DNA from: Marinobacter sp. S6332
GTDB lineage: Bacteria > Pseudomonadota > Gammaproteobacteria > Pseudomonadales > Oleiphilaceae
Reading direction: 5' to 3'
NCBI RefSeq assembly: GCF_023016045.1
Contig: NZ_JALKAP010000006.1
Location: 236,223-300,222 of the forward strand
Length of the DNA: 64,000 nucleotides
Shown piece after piece: positions 16,708 through 27,056 of this stretch (position 1 is its first letter; every line of letters starts with the position of its first letter). The notes under the pieces were generated by a model. That model was not told where the DNA came from. It ran no database searches and saw only the letters and a program-made list of their open reading frames with translations. Made by a program: the position numbers and the translations under genes.

Positions 16708-19143
16708 ATGAGTCAACTGTTACAGGACCCAACCTTGAAGTCACTGCCTCTGCATCAGCTTTATAAAGCCTGTGTTCTGAAAGAACTGCCGTTTAAATCC
16801 ACCAGACAACTGGAGCCGCTGGCAGAAATTGTGGGCCAAAACCGTGCCCAGGAAGCTGTGCGCTTTGCGCTGGCCATGCCCCATGGCGGTTATAACGTAT
16901 ATGCCGTGGGCCGAAACGGTCTGGGTAAACGCACCATGATGCTGCGTTATCTTGAGCACCATTTGGATACCGAGCAGCAAAGCCACGACTGGTGCTATGT
17001 CGCGGATTTTGAGGAGCCGCGTGTTCCCAAGCTTCTCCAGTTGCCTGCGGGAAAGGGCGTACGGCTTAAGCAGGACATGGAAAAGCTCATGAGCCGGTTG
17101 GTGAAAGTTATTCCCCAAACCTTCGACAGCGACAGCTTTCTTGAGCGTTCGGAACAATTGAAAGAAGAATACGGCAAAAAGCAGGAAGACGAGCTTGAGA
17201 AAGTGGCCGCTCAGGCCCGCCGTAAGAAAGTCAGCCTAACCATTACGACACCTGGCGGTTACCGCCTTGTGGCGATGAAGGGCGACAAGCCGCACACCGC
17301 AGAGACGTTTAAAGAGTTAACGGATGCGCAACGCGATAAGTTTGAAGACTCTATCAATAAGCTTGAGAAAAAACTTCGCCAAGCACTGCGTAAGCTGGCG
17401 GACTGGGAGCAGGAGTACGCAGATAAACAACAAGCACTAAACAAAGAAACTCTGGAAGGCATATCCGGCCATCAAATTGACGAGCTGATTGAGAACTACA
17501 AAGGCCTTCCGGATGTAGTTGCCTACTTTGAGGCTGTGCGGGCGGATTTGGTTGAGAATCTCGAGATTTTTCTAGACGACAACGAAGAGCAAGCTGCCAT
17601 TGCCTATGCGTCGCTGGATAAGAAGATGCCGCGGCGCTATCTGGTGAATGTGTTGGTGCACCAGAAGACCAATGAAGTACCTATGGTGGTTGAGGATAAT
17701 CCCACGTATCACAACCTATTCGGATACGTTGAGAATGTGACCTACAAGGGCACCGTATTTACCGATTTCTCTCTGATTCGGGCAGGCAGTCTGCACCGGG
17801 CCAACGGCGGCTACCTTCTGATGGATGCCATCAAAGTGCTGGAGCAGCCCTTCGTGTGGGATGGGCTCAAGCGGGCACTGCGGTCCAAGTCTATCCAGAT
17901 TAACTCCCTTGAGCGTGAGCTTACGCTCTCTGGCACTATTTCCATTGAGCCGCAAGCTGTGCCGCTGGATGTGAAGCTTGTGCTGTTTGGTGACCGTGAA
18001 ACCTGGATGTTGTTGCAGGACTATGATCCCGAGTTTGCAGAGCTGTTCCGGGTGACGGCTGATTTCGAGAACGAGATGTACCGTTCCGAAGACAGTCAGG
18101 TTACCTATGCAAAGTTTATTGCCAGTGTTGTCAAAGAAAAGAACCTGCTGCACTGCACCAACAAAGCTGTGGCGCGAATTATAGAATACAGTGCCCGCAT
18201 GGCCGAGCATCAAGACAGGCTCTCCCTGCATGCCGCCAACATCGCCAACCTGCTCCGGGAGTCGGACTTCTGGGCTAGACAGGCAGATGCCAAGCTCATT
18301 CAGGATGTTCATGTGGAAAGGGCTCTGGAGAGCGCCAAATACCGCAGTAGCCGTATTCGTGATCAGTTTTACGATTCGATCCGCGATGGCTCTACACTGG
18401 TATCCACTCAAGGCTCGGTTGTCGGTCAGGTGAATGCGCTTTCTGTGCTCTCTACTGGAGGGTTCGAATTTGGCTTGTCCAATCGCGTAACGGCGACCTG
18501 CTATTATGGAGACGGTGGCATTATAGACATTGAGCGAGATGTAAAACTGGGCGGCAATATTCACTCCAAGGGTGTGATGATTTTAAGCTCCTGGCTTGCC
18601 TCGCACTTTGCCGTCACTGATCCAATGCACCTGTCTGCCAGTCTTACCTTTGAGCAAAACTACGGCGAGGTAGACGGTGATAGCGCTTCGTTGGCGGAAC
18701 TCTGTGCGTTGATATCTTCGCTATCTCGAATCCCTGTCCGTCAGGAACTGGCCATTACCGGCTCCGTCAACCAGTTTGGTGAAGTGCAACCGATTGGAGG
18801 CGTGAATGAAAAGGTCGAGGGCTTTTTTGCGACCTGTCAGCTTAAGGATGGACTGACCGGAAGTCAGGGCGTGATCGTGCCAGCCAACAATGTGCAGAAC
18901 CTGATGTTAGACAGCGAGGTGGTGCAGGCTGTTCGGGACAAGCGCTTTGCTGTTTACTCAGTTTCAAGTGTTGAGGAGGCGGTAACGCTGCTGTTGGGCA
19001 AGCCAGCTGGTAAGGCAGACAGCAAAGGCAACTATCCGAAACAAAGTGTTTTTGGCATTATCCAGCAACGACTTGAGCAAATGCGCGAGCATGAGCGTCA
19101 GGAACAAGCCCGGGACGATCAAAAAGATCCGTCAATCCATTGA
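16708..19143 (+). CDS. Lon-like ATP-dependent protease (S16 family, LonB/YcbZ type)
   Basis: This 811-residue protein combines an AAA-type ATPase part with a C-terminal Lon (S16) protease. The P-loop is GRNGLGKRT, with R after the lysine, which I believe is usual in this subgroup. A long charged helical insertion (about residues 150-260) follows. The protease domain has the Ser-Lys dyad as GDSAS (S659) and GGVNEKVEG (K702), 43 residues apart as in E. coli Lon (S679/K722). It lacks the Lon substrate-binding N-domain. ATG 16708 is preferred to a GTG at 16642, whose extra 22 residues look non-conserved. The role is presumably cytosolic protein quality control. The FixJ-like regulator follows 39 bp downstream, so co-transcription is possible. 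Confidence 0.9.
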   Translation: MSQLLQDPTLKSLPLHQLYKACVLKELPFKSTRQLEPLAEIVGQNRAQEAVRFALAMPHGGYNVYAVGRNGLGKRTMMLRYLEHHLDTEQQSHDWCYVADFEEPRVPKLLQLPAGKGVRLKQDMEKLMSRLVKVIPQTFDSDSFLERSEQLKEEYGKKQEDELEKVAAQARRKKVSLTITTPGGYRLVAMKGDKPHTAETFKELTDAQRDKFEDSINKLEKKLRQALRKLADWEQEYADKQQALNKETLEGISGHQIDELIENYKGLPDVVAYFEAVRADLVENLEIFLDDNEEQAAIAYASLDKKMPRRYLVNVLVHQKTNEVPMVVEDNPTYHNLFGYVENVTYKGTVFTDFSLIRAGSLHRANGGYLLMDAIKVLEQPFVWDGLKRALRSKSIQINSLERELTLSGTISIEPQAVPLDVKLVLFGDRETWMLLQDYDPEFAELFRVTADFENEMYRSEDSQVTYAKFIASVVKEKNLLHCTNKAVARIIEYSARMAEHQDRLSLHAANIANLLRESDFWARQADAKLIQDVHVERALESAKYRSSRIRDQFYDSIRDGSTLVSTQGSVVGQVNALSVLSTGGFEFGLSNRVTATCYYGDGGIIDIERDVKLGGNIHSKGVMILSSWLASHFAVTDPMHLSASLTFEQNYGEVDGDSASLAELCALISSLSRIPVRQELAITGSVNQFGEVQPIGGVNEKVEGFFATCQLKDGLTGSQGVIVPANNVQNLMLDSEVVQAVRDKRFAVYSVSSVEEAVTLLLGKPAGKADSKGNYPKQSVFGIIQQRLEQMREHERQEQARDDQKDPSIH

Positions 19144-19182
19144 CCGGTCGGCATAATAAAATAGACAGGAGAAAACACCCCC

Positions 19183-19809
19183 ATGACTGATATCCAGCAA
19201 ACTGTATACGTGGTCGAGGACGACGAAGCCGTTCGTGATTCACTGGAGCTGTTACTGAAATCCGATGGTAAGCCGGTCAAAACCTATGAAAACGCGGCGG
19301 TATTCCTCAAGGATTACTCTGAAAAGATGGCAGGCTGCATTGTGTTGGATATTCGCATGCCGGGTATGGACGGCATGGAGCTGCAAAAAAAGCTGAACGA
19401 CAAGCACTCCATTCTGCCCATTATTTTTGTGACCGGTCATGGCGATGTGCCCATGGCGGTTGATGCCATGAAAGAAGGCGCAGTGGACTTTATCCAGAAG
19501 CCTTATCGCGAAGAAGCACTGCTTGAGAAGATTGAAGCGGCTCTGGAGCAAGACCTTGAACAGCGTAAAACGCTGGATGAAAAACAGGAGATCATCCGTA
19601 GGGTTAAAAGCCTAACACCTCGAGAGCATGAGATCATGGATCGTATGATTGAAGGTCAGGCGAACAAGGTGATTGCTATCGAATTAGAAATCAGTCAGCG
19701 CACGGTAGAGATTCACCGTTCCCGGGTGATGCATAAAATGGGTACTCACTCACTCGCACATCTGGTGCGTATGGTGCTGTCCGTAAAGAACCTTATCGAC
19801 GCGCGATGA
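19183..19809 (+). CDS. FixJ/NarL-type response regulator
   Basis: The 208-residue regulator has a receiver domain with EDDE near residue 12, phospho-acceptor D56 in IVLDIRMPGMDG, and the FixJ-branch pattern VTGHGDVPMAVDAMKEGAVDF and KPY. A LuxR-type HTH follows: SLTPREHEIMDRMIEGQANKVIAIELEIS and the recognition part RTVEIHRSRVMHKMG. It should activate or repress genes when phosphorylated, most simply by the soluble histidine kinase coded 46 bp downstream on the same strand. Target genes are unknown; the nearby Lon-like, MaoC-type and AraC genes are possible but unproven. Confidence 0.94.
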   Translation: MTDIQQTVYVVEDDEAVRDSLELLLKSDGKPVKTYENAAVFLKDYSEKMAGCIVLDIRMPGMDGMELQKKLNDKHSILPIIFVTGHGDVPMAVDAMKEGAVDFIQKPYREEALLEKIEAALEQDLEQRKTLDEKQEIIRRVKSLTPREHEIMDRMIEGQANKVIAIELEISQRTVEIHRSRVMHKMGTHSLAHLVRMVLSVKNLIDAR

Positions 19810-19855
19810 TCCCGGCGGCATCATGCGGTTATCTTTTTGACCGGCCGTTTACTAT

Positions 19856-21439
19856 ATGACTGCAGCTGTCAGCGAAAATTCAGAGGTTACGGTTCTGCTC
19901 GTGGATGATAATCCACAGAACCTGAAAGTTCTCTACGAGACACTCAAAGACAAAGGCTATCGGCTTTTGATTGCCAATGAAGGCGAAAAGGCACTGGATC
20001 TTGCCCATCGTCATCAGCCTGAAGTCGTCTTGCTCGACATCATGATGCCTGAGATGGACGGTTACGAGGTGTGCGAGCGCCTCAAAGCCGATCCTGAAAC
20101 AGCCGACTGCGCCGTTGTGTTCCTCTCGGCTCTTGATGATCTGGAAGCAAAAGTAAAAGGCTTTTCCCTCGGTGGTGCGGACTATATCTCCAAACCTTTC
20201 CAGTCTCAGGAAGTCATTGCCAGAGTTAAAACCCACGCCCGCGTTATCCGGCTCGAGCGTGAGCTGCAAGCTCGTAATCGGGAGCTTCAGAGCGATCAAG
20301 CGCGTATCCTCAACTCGATCAGTGAAGGCATCTACGGCCTAGATGAGAACGGCACCATCGAGTTCGCCAACCCAGCCGCCGCCGTCATTATGCGCTGCCC
20401 GGTCGAGGATCTGATTGGGCGCAATTTTTTCGAAACCCATTTCTCTACGGCGGCGCAATGCCCGGCTGGGCTCCCTGTTAATGCCACATGCCGGCAGGGT
20501 GTTGCCGAAAACCAGCGTGATATACGAATGCTGCGTGCCGATGGAACTGGATTTCCCGCGGAATACCGGTCTACGCCCAAACTCGATGGCGAGGAGTTGC
20601 ACGGTGCCGTGGTGGTGTTTCGAGATATTACCGCTGAGCTTGAAGGCGAAAGGGCGCTGGAGGAAGCGCGAGAGCTTGTCCAAGAGCAACGTGATCAGCT
20701 GGCGCACACCTCCCGTTTAACCACCATGGGTGAAATGGCTGCCGGTGTTGCCCATGAGGTTAACCAGCCGCTAACGGCGATTGCGAATTACGCCCGCGTG
20801 TCTAAACGGATGATGGCGGTTGATAATCCTAATTTGACTCTATTGCAGGAGACCCTCGATAAAATCGAGGCTCAGTCTCACCGTGCGAGTGAAATTATTC
20901 GTAGAATTCGCCGGTTCATGAAGAAGCCTGTGACGGGCAAAGAAGTCTTATCTGTATCCTCCTTGCTGGAGGATACACGCCAGTTTGCAGAAGTGGACGC
21001 ACGCAATAACGACGGCGCCATTGAGCTGATTGTGCCGGAAGATGTGCCGGATATTCTGGCCGATCCTGTGCAAGTGCAACAGGTTGCGCTTAACCTGATA
21101 CGAAATGCCCTTGAGGCCACGCGCACAGCAGAATCTGACTCGCCAGTGCAAGTAACTGCACAATTGACCGCAGGCGGCTGTGTTAGGGTCGAGGTGCGTG
21201 ACTACGGCGTAGGGCTGGCTGAAGATGCCGAAGAAAAGCTGTTTCTGCCGTTCTACACCACCAAAGACGAAGGCATGGGAATTGGTTTGCCCACTTGTCG
21301 CTCGCTGATTCAGGCTCAGGGAGGGGAAATAGGTTTTGAGCGCCCCGAGGATGGCGGTGGCGCCCGTTTCTTTTTTACCCTTCCTGTGGCGGTACAGTCC
21401 CCCTCAACGAGCGACGAGAGCTCCTGTGGTGCTGTTTAA
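19856..21439 (+). CDS. Soluble REC-PAS histidine kinase (FixL-like partner)
   Basis: The 527-residue protein starts with its own receiver domain (D61 in VVLLDIMMPEMDGYE), then a coiled coil, a PAS domain (about 150-260: SISEGIYGLDENGTIEFANPA and an FRDIT end), a HisKA domain with H300 in GVAHEVNQPLTAIANYARV, and an HATPase domain with N-box NLIRNALEA and GMGIGLPTC. There is no membrane helix, so it senses something in the cytoplasm through the PAS domain or through its N-terminal receiver. The N-terminal REC suggests input from another kinase. It probably phosphorylates the FixJ-type regulator before it. Its stop overlaps the stop of the convergent MaoC-type gene by 4 bases. Confidence 0.93.
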   Translation: MTAAVSENSEVTVLLVDDNPQNLKVLYETLKDKGYRLLIANEGEKALDLAHRHQPEVVLLDIMMPEMDGYEVCERLKADPETADCAVVFLSALDDLEAKVKGFSLGGADYISKPFQSQEVIARVKTHARVIRLERELQARNRELQSDQARILNSISEGIYGLDENGTIEFANPAAAVIMRCPVEDLIGRNFFETHFSTAAQCPAGLPVNATCRQGVAENQRDIRMLRADGTGFPAEYRSTPKLDGEELHGAVVVFRDITAELEGERALEEARELVQEQRDQLAHTSRLTTMGEMAAGVAHEVNQPLTAIANYARVSKRMMAVDNPNLTLLQETLDKIEAQSHRASEIIRRIRRFMKKPVTGKEVLSVSSLLEDTRQFAEVDARNNDGAIELIVPEDVPDILADPVQVQQVALNLIRNALEATRTAESDSPVQVTAQLTAGGCVRVEVRDYGVGLAEDAEEKLFLPFYTTKDEGMGIGLPTCRSLIQAQGGEIGFERPEDGGGARFFFTLPVAVQSPSTSDESSCGAV

Positions 21440-22311
21440 AGCCACTCGATTTGACCGCTGAGGTGAGGCGCATCACCTCTCGCATTCAGTAGTTGATAAT
21501 CCCATGCCGTTTTTCCTTCCCGCCAGTTCAGTTGCGCTGTGCCCGGCAAAAACACCGGTTTCTTGAACTGGCAGCTAACCTTCAGCGGACCTGATTGCCA
21601 CCCATCCTGTTGCCCCATAATGGCCAGCGCGTGTGCCTTGCTCCACATGCCATGCGCAATGGCTTTGGGAAAGCCGAAAGCTTTGGCGGTCAGGGCGTGC
21701 ATGTGAATCAGGTTGCTGTCACCAGAAACTTTTGCGTACTGGCGCCCGATAGACTCTCCTACTTTGATCTCTTTTGTATTCGGGTACTGCTCTAAAGTGG
21801 GTGGCGCGGTTTTTTCAGTTGGCTTCCCGTTGGGTTCGGACTGGCGGAACAACATGGTGCTGCTTTCTTCCCAAACCAAAGAGCCTGCAGAACTCGCCGT
21901 GGTGATCATGTCGAATTCAATGCCTCTGCTGGTTCGCTCCTGCCCGCTTAGGTGCACATCCAGCTTCAGGGCTTCACCCGTTCCAATTTGTCTGTACTGG
22001 GTAATGGTATTGCGCAAGTGCACCAAGCCAAGGAGCGGAAGCGGGAAGGCTTTTTCGGTCAGTAATTTCAATTGCAGCGGAAACGCCAGAATATGGGGCC
22101 AAGTAATGGGTAGTTGGTTGCTGGGCTGAAATCCGCACACACGCTCGTATTGCTCTAAGTCGGCTCGCGATGTGTGCGCATACAGAAGCGTTGCAGAGAG
22201 CTCAGGAATCCTAACGTCGGTTCCGGACGAGACTTTTTTCGGTAGCGCGGCTTTAGCGAAAAGCGGTAGCAACGTGGGTGGTGTGTCTCTATATACAAGC
22301 GTATTCGACAT
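21436..22311 (-). CDS. MaoC-like (R)-specific enoyl-CoA hydratase / dehydratase
   Basis: The protein (about 291 residues from ATG 22311) has the hot-dog fold hydratase motif near its C-terminal half: YAKVSGDSNLIHMHALTAKAFGF, equivalent to the YAxxSGDxNPIHxD signature in which D and H are catalytic. Here the P of the N-P-I-H motif is L, and the residue after H is M rather than the usual D. A first, degenerate hot-dog domain precedes it, giving a double fold of the MaoC/HSD4 type. Family members hydrate enoyl-CoA in fatty-acid or polyester metabolism. The TTG 54 bases upstream is a less likely start. It is convergent with the kinase and divergent from an AraC-type gene that may regulate it. Confidence 0.82.
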   Translation of the reverse strand: MSNTLVYRDTPPTLLPLFAKAALPKKVSSGTDVRIPELSATLLYAHTSRADLEQYERVCGFQPSNQLPITWPHILAFPLQLKLLTEKAFPLPLLGLVHLRNTITQYRQIGTGEALKLDVHLSGQERTSRGIEFDMITTASSAGSLVWEESSTMLFRQSEPNGKPTEKTAPPTLEQYPNTKEIKVGESIGRQYAKVSGDSNLIHMHALTAKAFGFPKAIAHGMWSKAHALAIMGQQDGWQSGPLKVSCQFKKPVFLPGTAQLNWREGKTAWDYQLLNARGDAPHLSGQIEWL

Positions 22312-22619
22312 AAGTATTTGTTCCCAATGGTCAAACGATAATTTATGGGCATCAAAGATAAGCAAAAGAAATCGAATGCAGGTGCCCGTTGTGCTCGGAT
22401 TCTGGTAAAACTGTGAGTCTATGGCCTGATATGCTCTAATGTAAGACGATAGTCTAGGTCGATTTTTTTGCGATTCGGACAGAATTAGAGCCGGGCAGGC
22501 CGTTTTCTCAAGCTTGTTGCAAGTCTGGCAAACCCGTCCGGACGACGCATTGACTTAGTGTGTTCCGGCGGGTGTCCGTCGGGCCAAAGTAGTATCCAAT
22601 AAATACGAAGCGGGATTAT
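22312..22619. other. Divergent promoter region, MaoC-type gene / AraC gene
   Basis: This stretch of about 308 bp holds the promoters of two diverging genes. The only symmetric element noticed is AGAC-GATA-GTCT at 22444-22455, a short inverted repeat suitable for a dimeric regulator. No firm promoter hexamers and no extra coding sequence were found. Confidence 0.35.
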
Positions 22620-23651
22620 ATGCAGGAACTACGTGACGCAGGCGTGATGTTGCGCCTTATCTACGAGGCGATGAAGACAAAGGGTATTGATACCGATCTC
22701 ATATTTAGTCGCTTGGGCGTGGATGCAAACTATGTATACACGGAGCAGCTTCGTACTCCGCATAGCGCCCAGATGTTTTTCTGGCAAGCTGTAGAAGAAG
22801 TTTCCGGTGATCCCGATATTGGCCTCCATCTTGGTCAGGTTTTGCCGGTCTATAAAGGTCAGGTTCTGGAATACCTGTTTCTAAGTAGCCCGACGTTTGG
22901 GGAAGGCTTGCGGCGTGCAAAGAACTATCAGCGTTTGCTGAGCGACGCAGCTAATACAGATTTTTTCATCGAAGGCGAGAATGCCTATATGTTGCTGGAT
23001 ACCGCCTCCGATGATGTCCGGCGCCTGCGGCATTTCAACGAGTGTTTTGTTCAGGGGTTGATTACGTTTTTCCGATCCATCACCGATAACCAGTTTTACC
23101 CGTCGCGGATCGAGTTTGAGCATGATCGCAAACAAGGGCGCGAGCATGTGGTCGAAGTGTTGGGGTGCGAGGTGGTTTTTGGTGCTGAGGAAAACCGTTT
23201 GTACTTTCCTACAAGCCTGCTTTCCCACGCGTCTCCACACGCGGAACCGGAACTTTTGGATTTGCACGAGCGCTTTGCCAGCGAACAAGTTGCTCGTCTG
23301 GAGAAGAAGGACATTGTCGGGCAGGTGGAGAGAATCATCGCTGAATTGCTCGATAGCGGTGACGTGACCTTGGATTCAGTAGCAACGCGATTAGGCATAA
23401 AACCTCGTACACTGCGCACCCGTCTTACCGAGGCAGAAACCAGCTTTAATCAGGTGCTGGCTGATTTCCGCTACCGTCTTGCTAGGCAGTTGCTGGCGAC
23501 TACTGACGAGTCCATTGATGAAATTGTATACCTCACCGGATTTTCTGAGCCCAGTACGTTCTACCGTGCGTTCAAACGGTGGTCTGGCATGACCCCGATT
23601 GAGTACCGGAAAACAGCGCAAGGTAAAGATGCGATGGTCGATGCTATGTAA
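22620..23651 (+). CDS. AraC-family transcriptional regulator (OruR-like architecture)
   Basis: The 343-residue protein has the long N-terminal domain found in OruR/ArgR-like AraC regulators (starting MLRLIYEAMKTKGIDTDLIFSRLGV, with PDIGLHLGQ) and the double-HTH DNA-binding domain at about 240-330: SVATRLGIKPRTLRTRLTEAETSFNQVL, then IDEIVYLTGFSEPSTFYRAFKRWSGMTPIEYR, which is the AraC signature. Such proteins usually activate a neighbouring catabolic gene on binding a small hydrophobic molecule. The divergent MaoC-type gene is the natural candidate target. Effector unknown. Confidence 0.9.
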   Translation: MQELRDAGVMLRLIYEAMKTKGIDTDLIFSRLGVDANYVYTEQLRTPHSAQMFFWQAVEEVSGDPDIGLHLGQVLPVYKGQVLEYLFLSSPTFGEGLRRAKNYQRLLSDAANTDFFIEGENAYMLLDTASDDVRRLRHFNECFVQGLITFFRSITDNQFYPSRIEFEHDRKQGREHVVEVLGCEVVFGAEENRLYFPTSLLSHASPHAEPELLDLHERFASEQVARLEKKDIVGQVERIIAELLDSGDVTLDSVATRLGIKPRTLRTRLTEAETSFNQVLADFRYRLARQLLATTDESIDEIVYLTGFSEPSTFYRAFKRWSGMTPIEYRKTAQGKDAMVDAM

Positions 23652-23684
23652 AACGTGGTTTTTCTGTTTTTTTCAGAAAAGGCA

Positions 23685-23712
23685 TTGACTTAAGTGGGCA
23701 CCTCTATATAAT
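23685..23712 (+). promoter_or_regulatory. Promoter of tRNA-Asp (sigma-70 type)
   Basis: TTGACT at 23685-23690 and a perfect TATAAT at 23707-23712 are separated by 16 bp. The start of transcription would be near 23719, giving a leader of about 75 bases before the mature tRNA. Confidence 0.75.
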
Positions 23713-23792
23713 GCGCTCTCGTTGTCACCGAGCAAATTCTTGAAGTTTGCAACGCTTTGAATGTATTTAGAAAAGCAATCGGTTGTAACTGT

Positions 23793-23869
23793 GGAGCGGT
23801 AGTTCAGTTGGTTAGAATACCGGCCTGTCACGCCGGGGGTCGCGGGTTCGAGTCCCGTCCGCTCCGCCA
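23793..23869 (+). tRNA. tRNA-Asp (GUC)
   Basis: The 77 bases fold as a complete tRNA: acceptor arm GGAGCGG with CCGCTCC, D-arm with AGTTGGTTAGA, anticodon stem CCGGC/GCCGG with GTC at 23827-23829, T-arm CGGGTTCGAGTCCCG, discriminator G and an encoded CCA. The GUC anticodon reads aspartate codons. A strong promoter and a perfect terminator hairpin flank it, so it is a single-gene transcript. Confidence 0.98.
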
Positions 23870-23880
23870 CTATTTCGAAA

Positions 23881-23914
23881 AGCCGTTAGCTAATTCCTAG
23901 CTAACGGCTTTTTT
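23881..23914. terminator. Intrinsic terminator after tRNA-Asp (two-way)
   Basis: AGCCGTTAGCTA (23881-23892) and TAGCTAACGGCT (23898-23909) form a perfect 12-bp stem with a 5-base loop and a T-run after it. A-run before the stem means it can also stop the minus-strand LysR gene. Confidence 0.92.
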
Positions 23915-23929
23915 CGTTTTGTGTTCTGC

Positions 23930-24838
23930 TTAATTGGTCCTTTCTGTTTCTTGCATTTGGAGTCTACCGTTCGGTTGAAGGCAGTTGCTCAGGTAATCCA
24001 GTAACATGCGCACTTTCGGCGATAAGTAGCGATTATGGGGATAAATGGCCCAAACCCCGTCGTCTTCCTCTTGGCAATGCGCAAGAAGAGGAATTAGTTG
24101 GCCTGAATCCAGAGAAGGCTGCACATAATAATCCGGCAGCTGAACAATGCCGATGCCTTTCAGTGCTGCATCAAGTAAGCTCCAGCCACTATTGCATTTT
24201 ATGTTGCCAGTGATTCGGATATTGCGCGGCTTGCCTTTCTCCTGAAAGCGCCAGTAGTCTAGGTTGCCTTGCAAGCAGTTGTGTTGTTCCAGCTCAGATA
24301 GTGAGTGTGGAATTCCATAACTCGACAAATAATCTGGTGAGGCGCAAACGTACAGGGTTCTTGATGATAGTCGCTTGGCCATCATGCTTGAAGCCTCAAG
24401 CTTGCCCATTCTTACTGCCAAATCATAACCTTCTGCAACCAGATCCAGCGTTTGGTTGGTGAGGTTCATATGCACCTCAAGATCCGGATAACGTAGGGCA
24501 AAGTCGTTAACTAAAGGAGCGATAACTTTCTCCCCAAATGTTACGGGCGCCGTCAGTCTTAGTTGGCCTTTGGGAACAAGTTGAAGGTTGGTGACGGAAC
24601 GTTCGGCCTCTTCAAGCCCATCAAGCACTCTTCGGCACTGTTGATAATAGATTTGGCCGGTATCAGTCACCGACACTTTGCGAGTGGTTCGATAGAGCAG
24701 TTTTGTAGATAGCCGGGCTTCCAATGCGCTAACTTGACGGCTGACTTGAGCCGTAGAGATACCTAGCCTTTTTGCCGCTGCGGTAAAGCTTTGTGCCTCG
24801 GCTACCGCTACGAATTCACTAACTCCTTCCCATATCAC
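23930..24838 (-). CDS. LysR-family transcriptional regulator
   Basis: The 302-residue protein has the LysR N-terminal winged helix (FVAVAEAQSFTAAAKRLGISTAQVSRQVSALEARL, residues about 9-43) followed by two alpha/beta effector domains. The KLLYRTTRKVSVTD segment and the VRMGKLEASSMMAKRL region are typical of the large group near AaeR/DsdC-like regulators. It diverges from adhC-fghA, and LysR genes commonly control a divergent neighbour, so it is likely the regulator of glutathione-dependent formaldehyde oxidation here. Effector unknown. Confidence 0.9.
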   Translation of the reverse strand: MIWEGVSEFVAVAEAQSFTAAAKRLGISTAQVSRQVSALEARLSTKLLYRTTRKVSVTDTGQIYYQQCRRVLDGLEEAERSVTNLQLVPKGQLRLTAPVTFGEKVIAPLVNDFALRYPDLEVHMNLTNQTLDLVAEGYDLAVRMGKLEASSMMAKRLSSRTLYVCASPDYLSSYGIPHSLSELEQHNCLQGNLDYWRFQEKGKPRNIRITGNIKCNSGWSLLDAALKGIGIVQLPDYYVQPSLDSGQLIPLLAHCQEEDDGVWAIYPHNRYLSPKVRMLLDYLSNCLQPNGRLQMQETERTN

Positions 24839-24952
24839 AATTTTCTCCTTCTAGTTGTTGTGTGAGTAGTAGGTAAAAACGTGTGTAAGGCTGGTATGGA
24901 GTCTATCATTGTTGCACTCTGGTAAAAGTGAATTGCTGATTACTGGGATTAT

Positions 24953-24976
24953 CTATTCATACGGAAATAATATAAT
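24953..24976 (+). promoter_or_regulatory. Candidate LysR-dependent promoter of adhC
   Basis: A perfect TATAAT lies at 24971-24976 with no good -35 at the proper distance, the usual picture for activator-dependent promoters. Immediately upstream an A/T-rich element around TATTCATACGGAAATA has the loose T-N11-A form of LysR sites. It is about 58 bp before the adhC start. Weak evidence. Confidence 0.35.
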
Positions 24977-25009
24977 GCCTCTATCAACATGGCGGAGCCT
25001 TCTGCCTGA

Positions 25010-26161
<1,152 letters not shown>

Positions 26162-26214
26162 CGAGGAGGGTCGCTTGGGTATGGCGCAGGCGACCATTTA
26201 TCAGGGGGATTACT

Positions 26215-27054
26215 ATGAATATTGAAAATATTAGTAGAAACAAAAGCTTCGGTGGTTGGCACAAGCAATACAGTCATCATTCAGAAACGCTAAACTGCGA
26301 TATGCGTTTCGCTATCTACCTGCCGCCACAGGCTGCCAACGGTAACAAGGTTCCTGCCTTGTACTGGTTGTCTGGCTTAACCTGCACCGATGAAAACTTC
26401 ATGCAGAAAGCGGCTGCTCACCAAATGGCTGCTGAGTTGGGAGTGGCTATTATCGCCCCTGACACCAGCCCTCGCGGTGACGATGTGGCCGATGACGAAG
26501 CCTACGATTTAGGTAAAGGCGCAGGGTTTTATGTTAATGCCACTCAGGCGCCCTGGAACCGGCATTACCGCATGTACGATTACGTGTTGCATGAACTTCC
26601 GAACCTCATAGAGTCCGTGTTTCCGGTAAGTGACAAGCGTTCAATTTTTGGTCATTCCATGGGTGGTCACGGTGCTCTGGTGCTGGCGATGCGCAATCCC
26701 GAGCGCTTTCAGTCGGTATCGGCCTTCAGTCCGATCAGTAACCCGATAGATTGTCCCTGGGGAAAGAAGGCATTCGCTGCTTATCTGGGTGATGATACCG
26801 ACAGCTGGGCTGAATATGACTCCAGCCTGTTGATGAAGAACGCCACGCAGTTTGTGCCTGCGCTGGTAGATCAGGGTGAAGCCGATAACTTTCTGGTTGA
26901 GCAGCTCAAGCCGGAAGCGCTGGAAGCTGCGGCGAAGGTGAGTGGTTATCCACTGACTCTGAATCGTCATGAAGGCTATGACCATAGCTATTACTTCATT
27001 GCCAGCTTCATTGGGGACCACCTGCGCTTCCATGCTGAGCATCTGAACAAGTAA
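26215..27054 (+). CDS. fghA: S-formylglutathione hydrolase
   Basis: This alpha/beta hydrolase splits S-formylglutathione into formate and glutathione, the second step after adhC. The 279-residue length is normal. The nucleophile elbow is GHSMGGHGA with S148, the oxyanion segment LSGLTCTDENF is typical of the family, the acid lies near QGEADNF and the histidine in RHEGYDHSYYF. A GGGGG-type ribosome site precedes the ATG. The stop codon is only two bases from the stop of the convergent AraC gene, with no terminator hairpin between them. Confidence 0.96.
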   Translation: MNIENISRNKSFGGWHKQYSHHSETLNCDMRFAIYLPPQAANGNKVPALYWLSGLTCTDENFMQKAAAHQMAAELGVAIIAPDTSPRGDDVADDEAYDLGKGAGFYVNATQAPWNRHYRMYDYVLHELPNLIESVFPVSDKRSIFGHSMGGHGALVLAMRNPERFQSVSAFSPISNPIDCPWGKKAFAAYLGDDTDSWAEYDSSLLMKNATQFVPALVDQGEADNFLVEQLKPEALEAAAKVSGYPLTLNRHEGYDHSYYFIASFIGDHLRFHAEHLNK

Positions 27055-27056
27055 TG

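Noticed and set aside
17716..18564. 282-codon minus-strand frame
   Set aside because: Antisense within the Lon-like protease gene; the composition reflects the coding strand and no family resemblance is seen.
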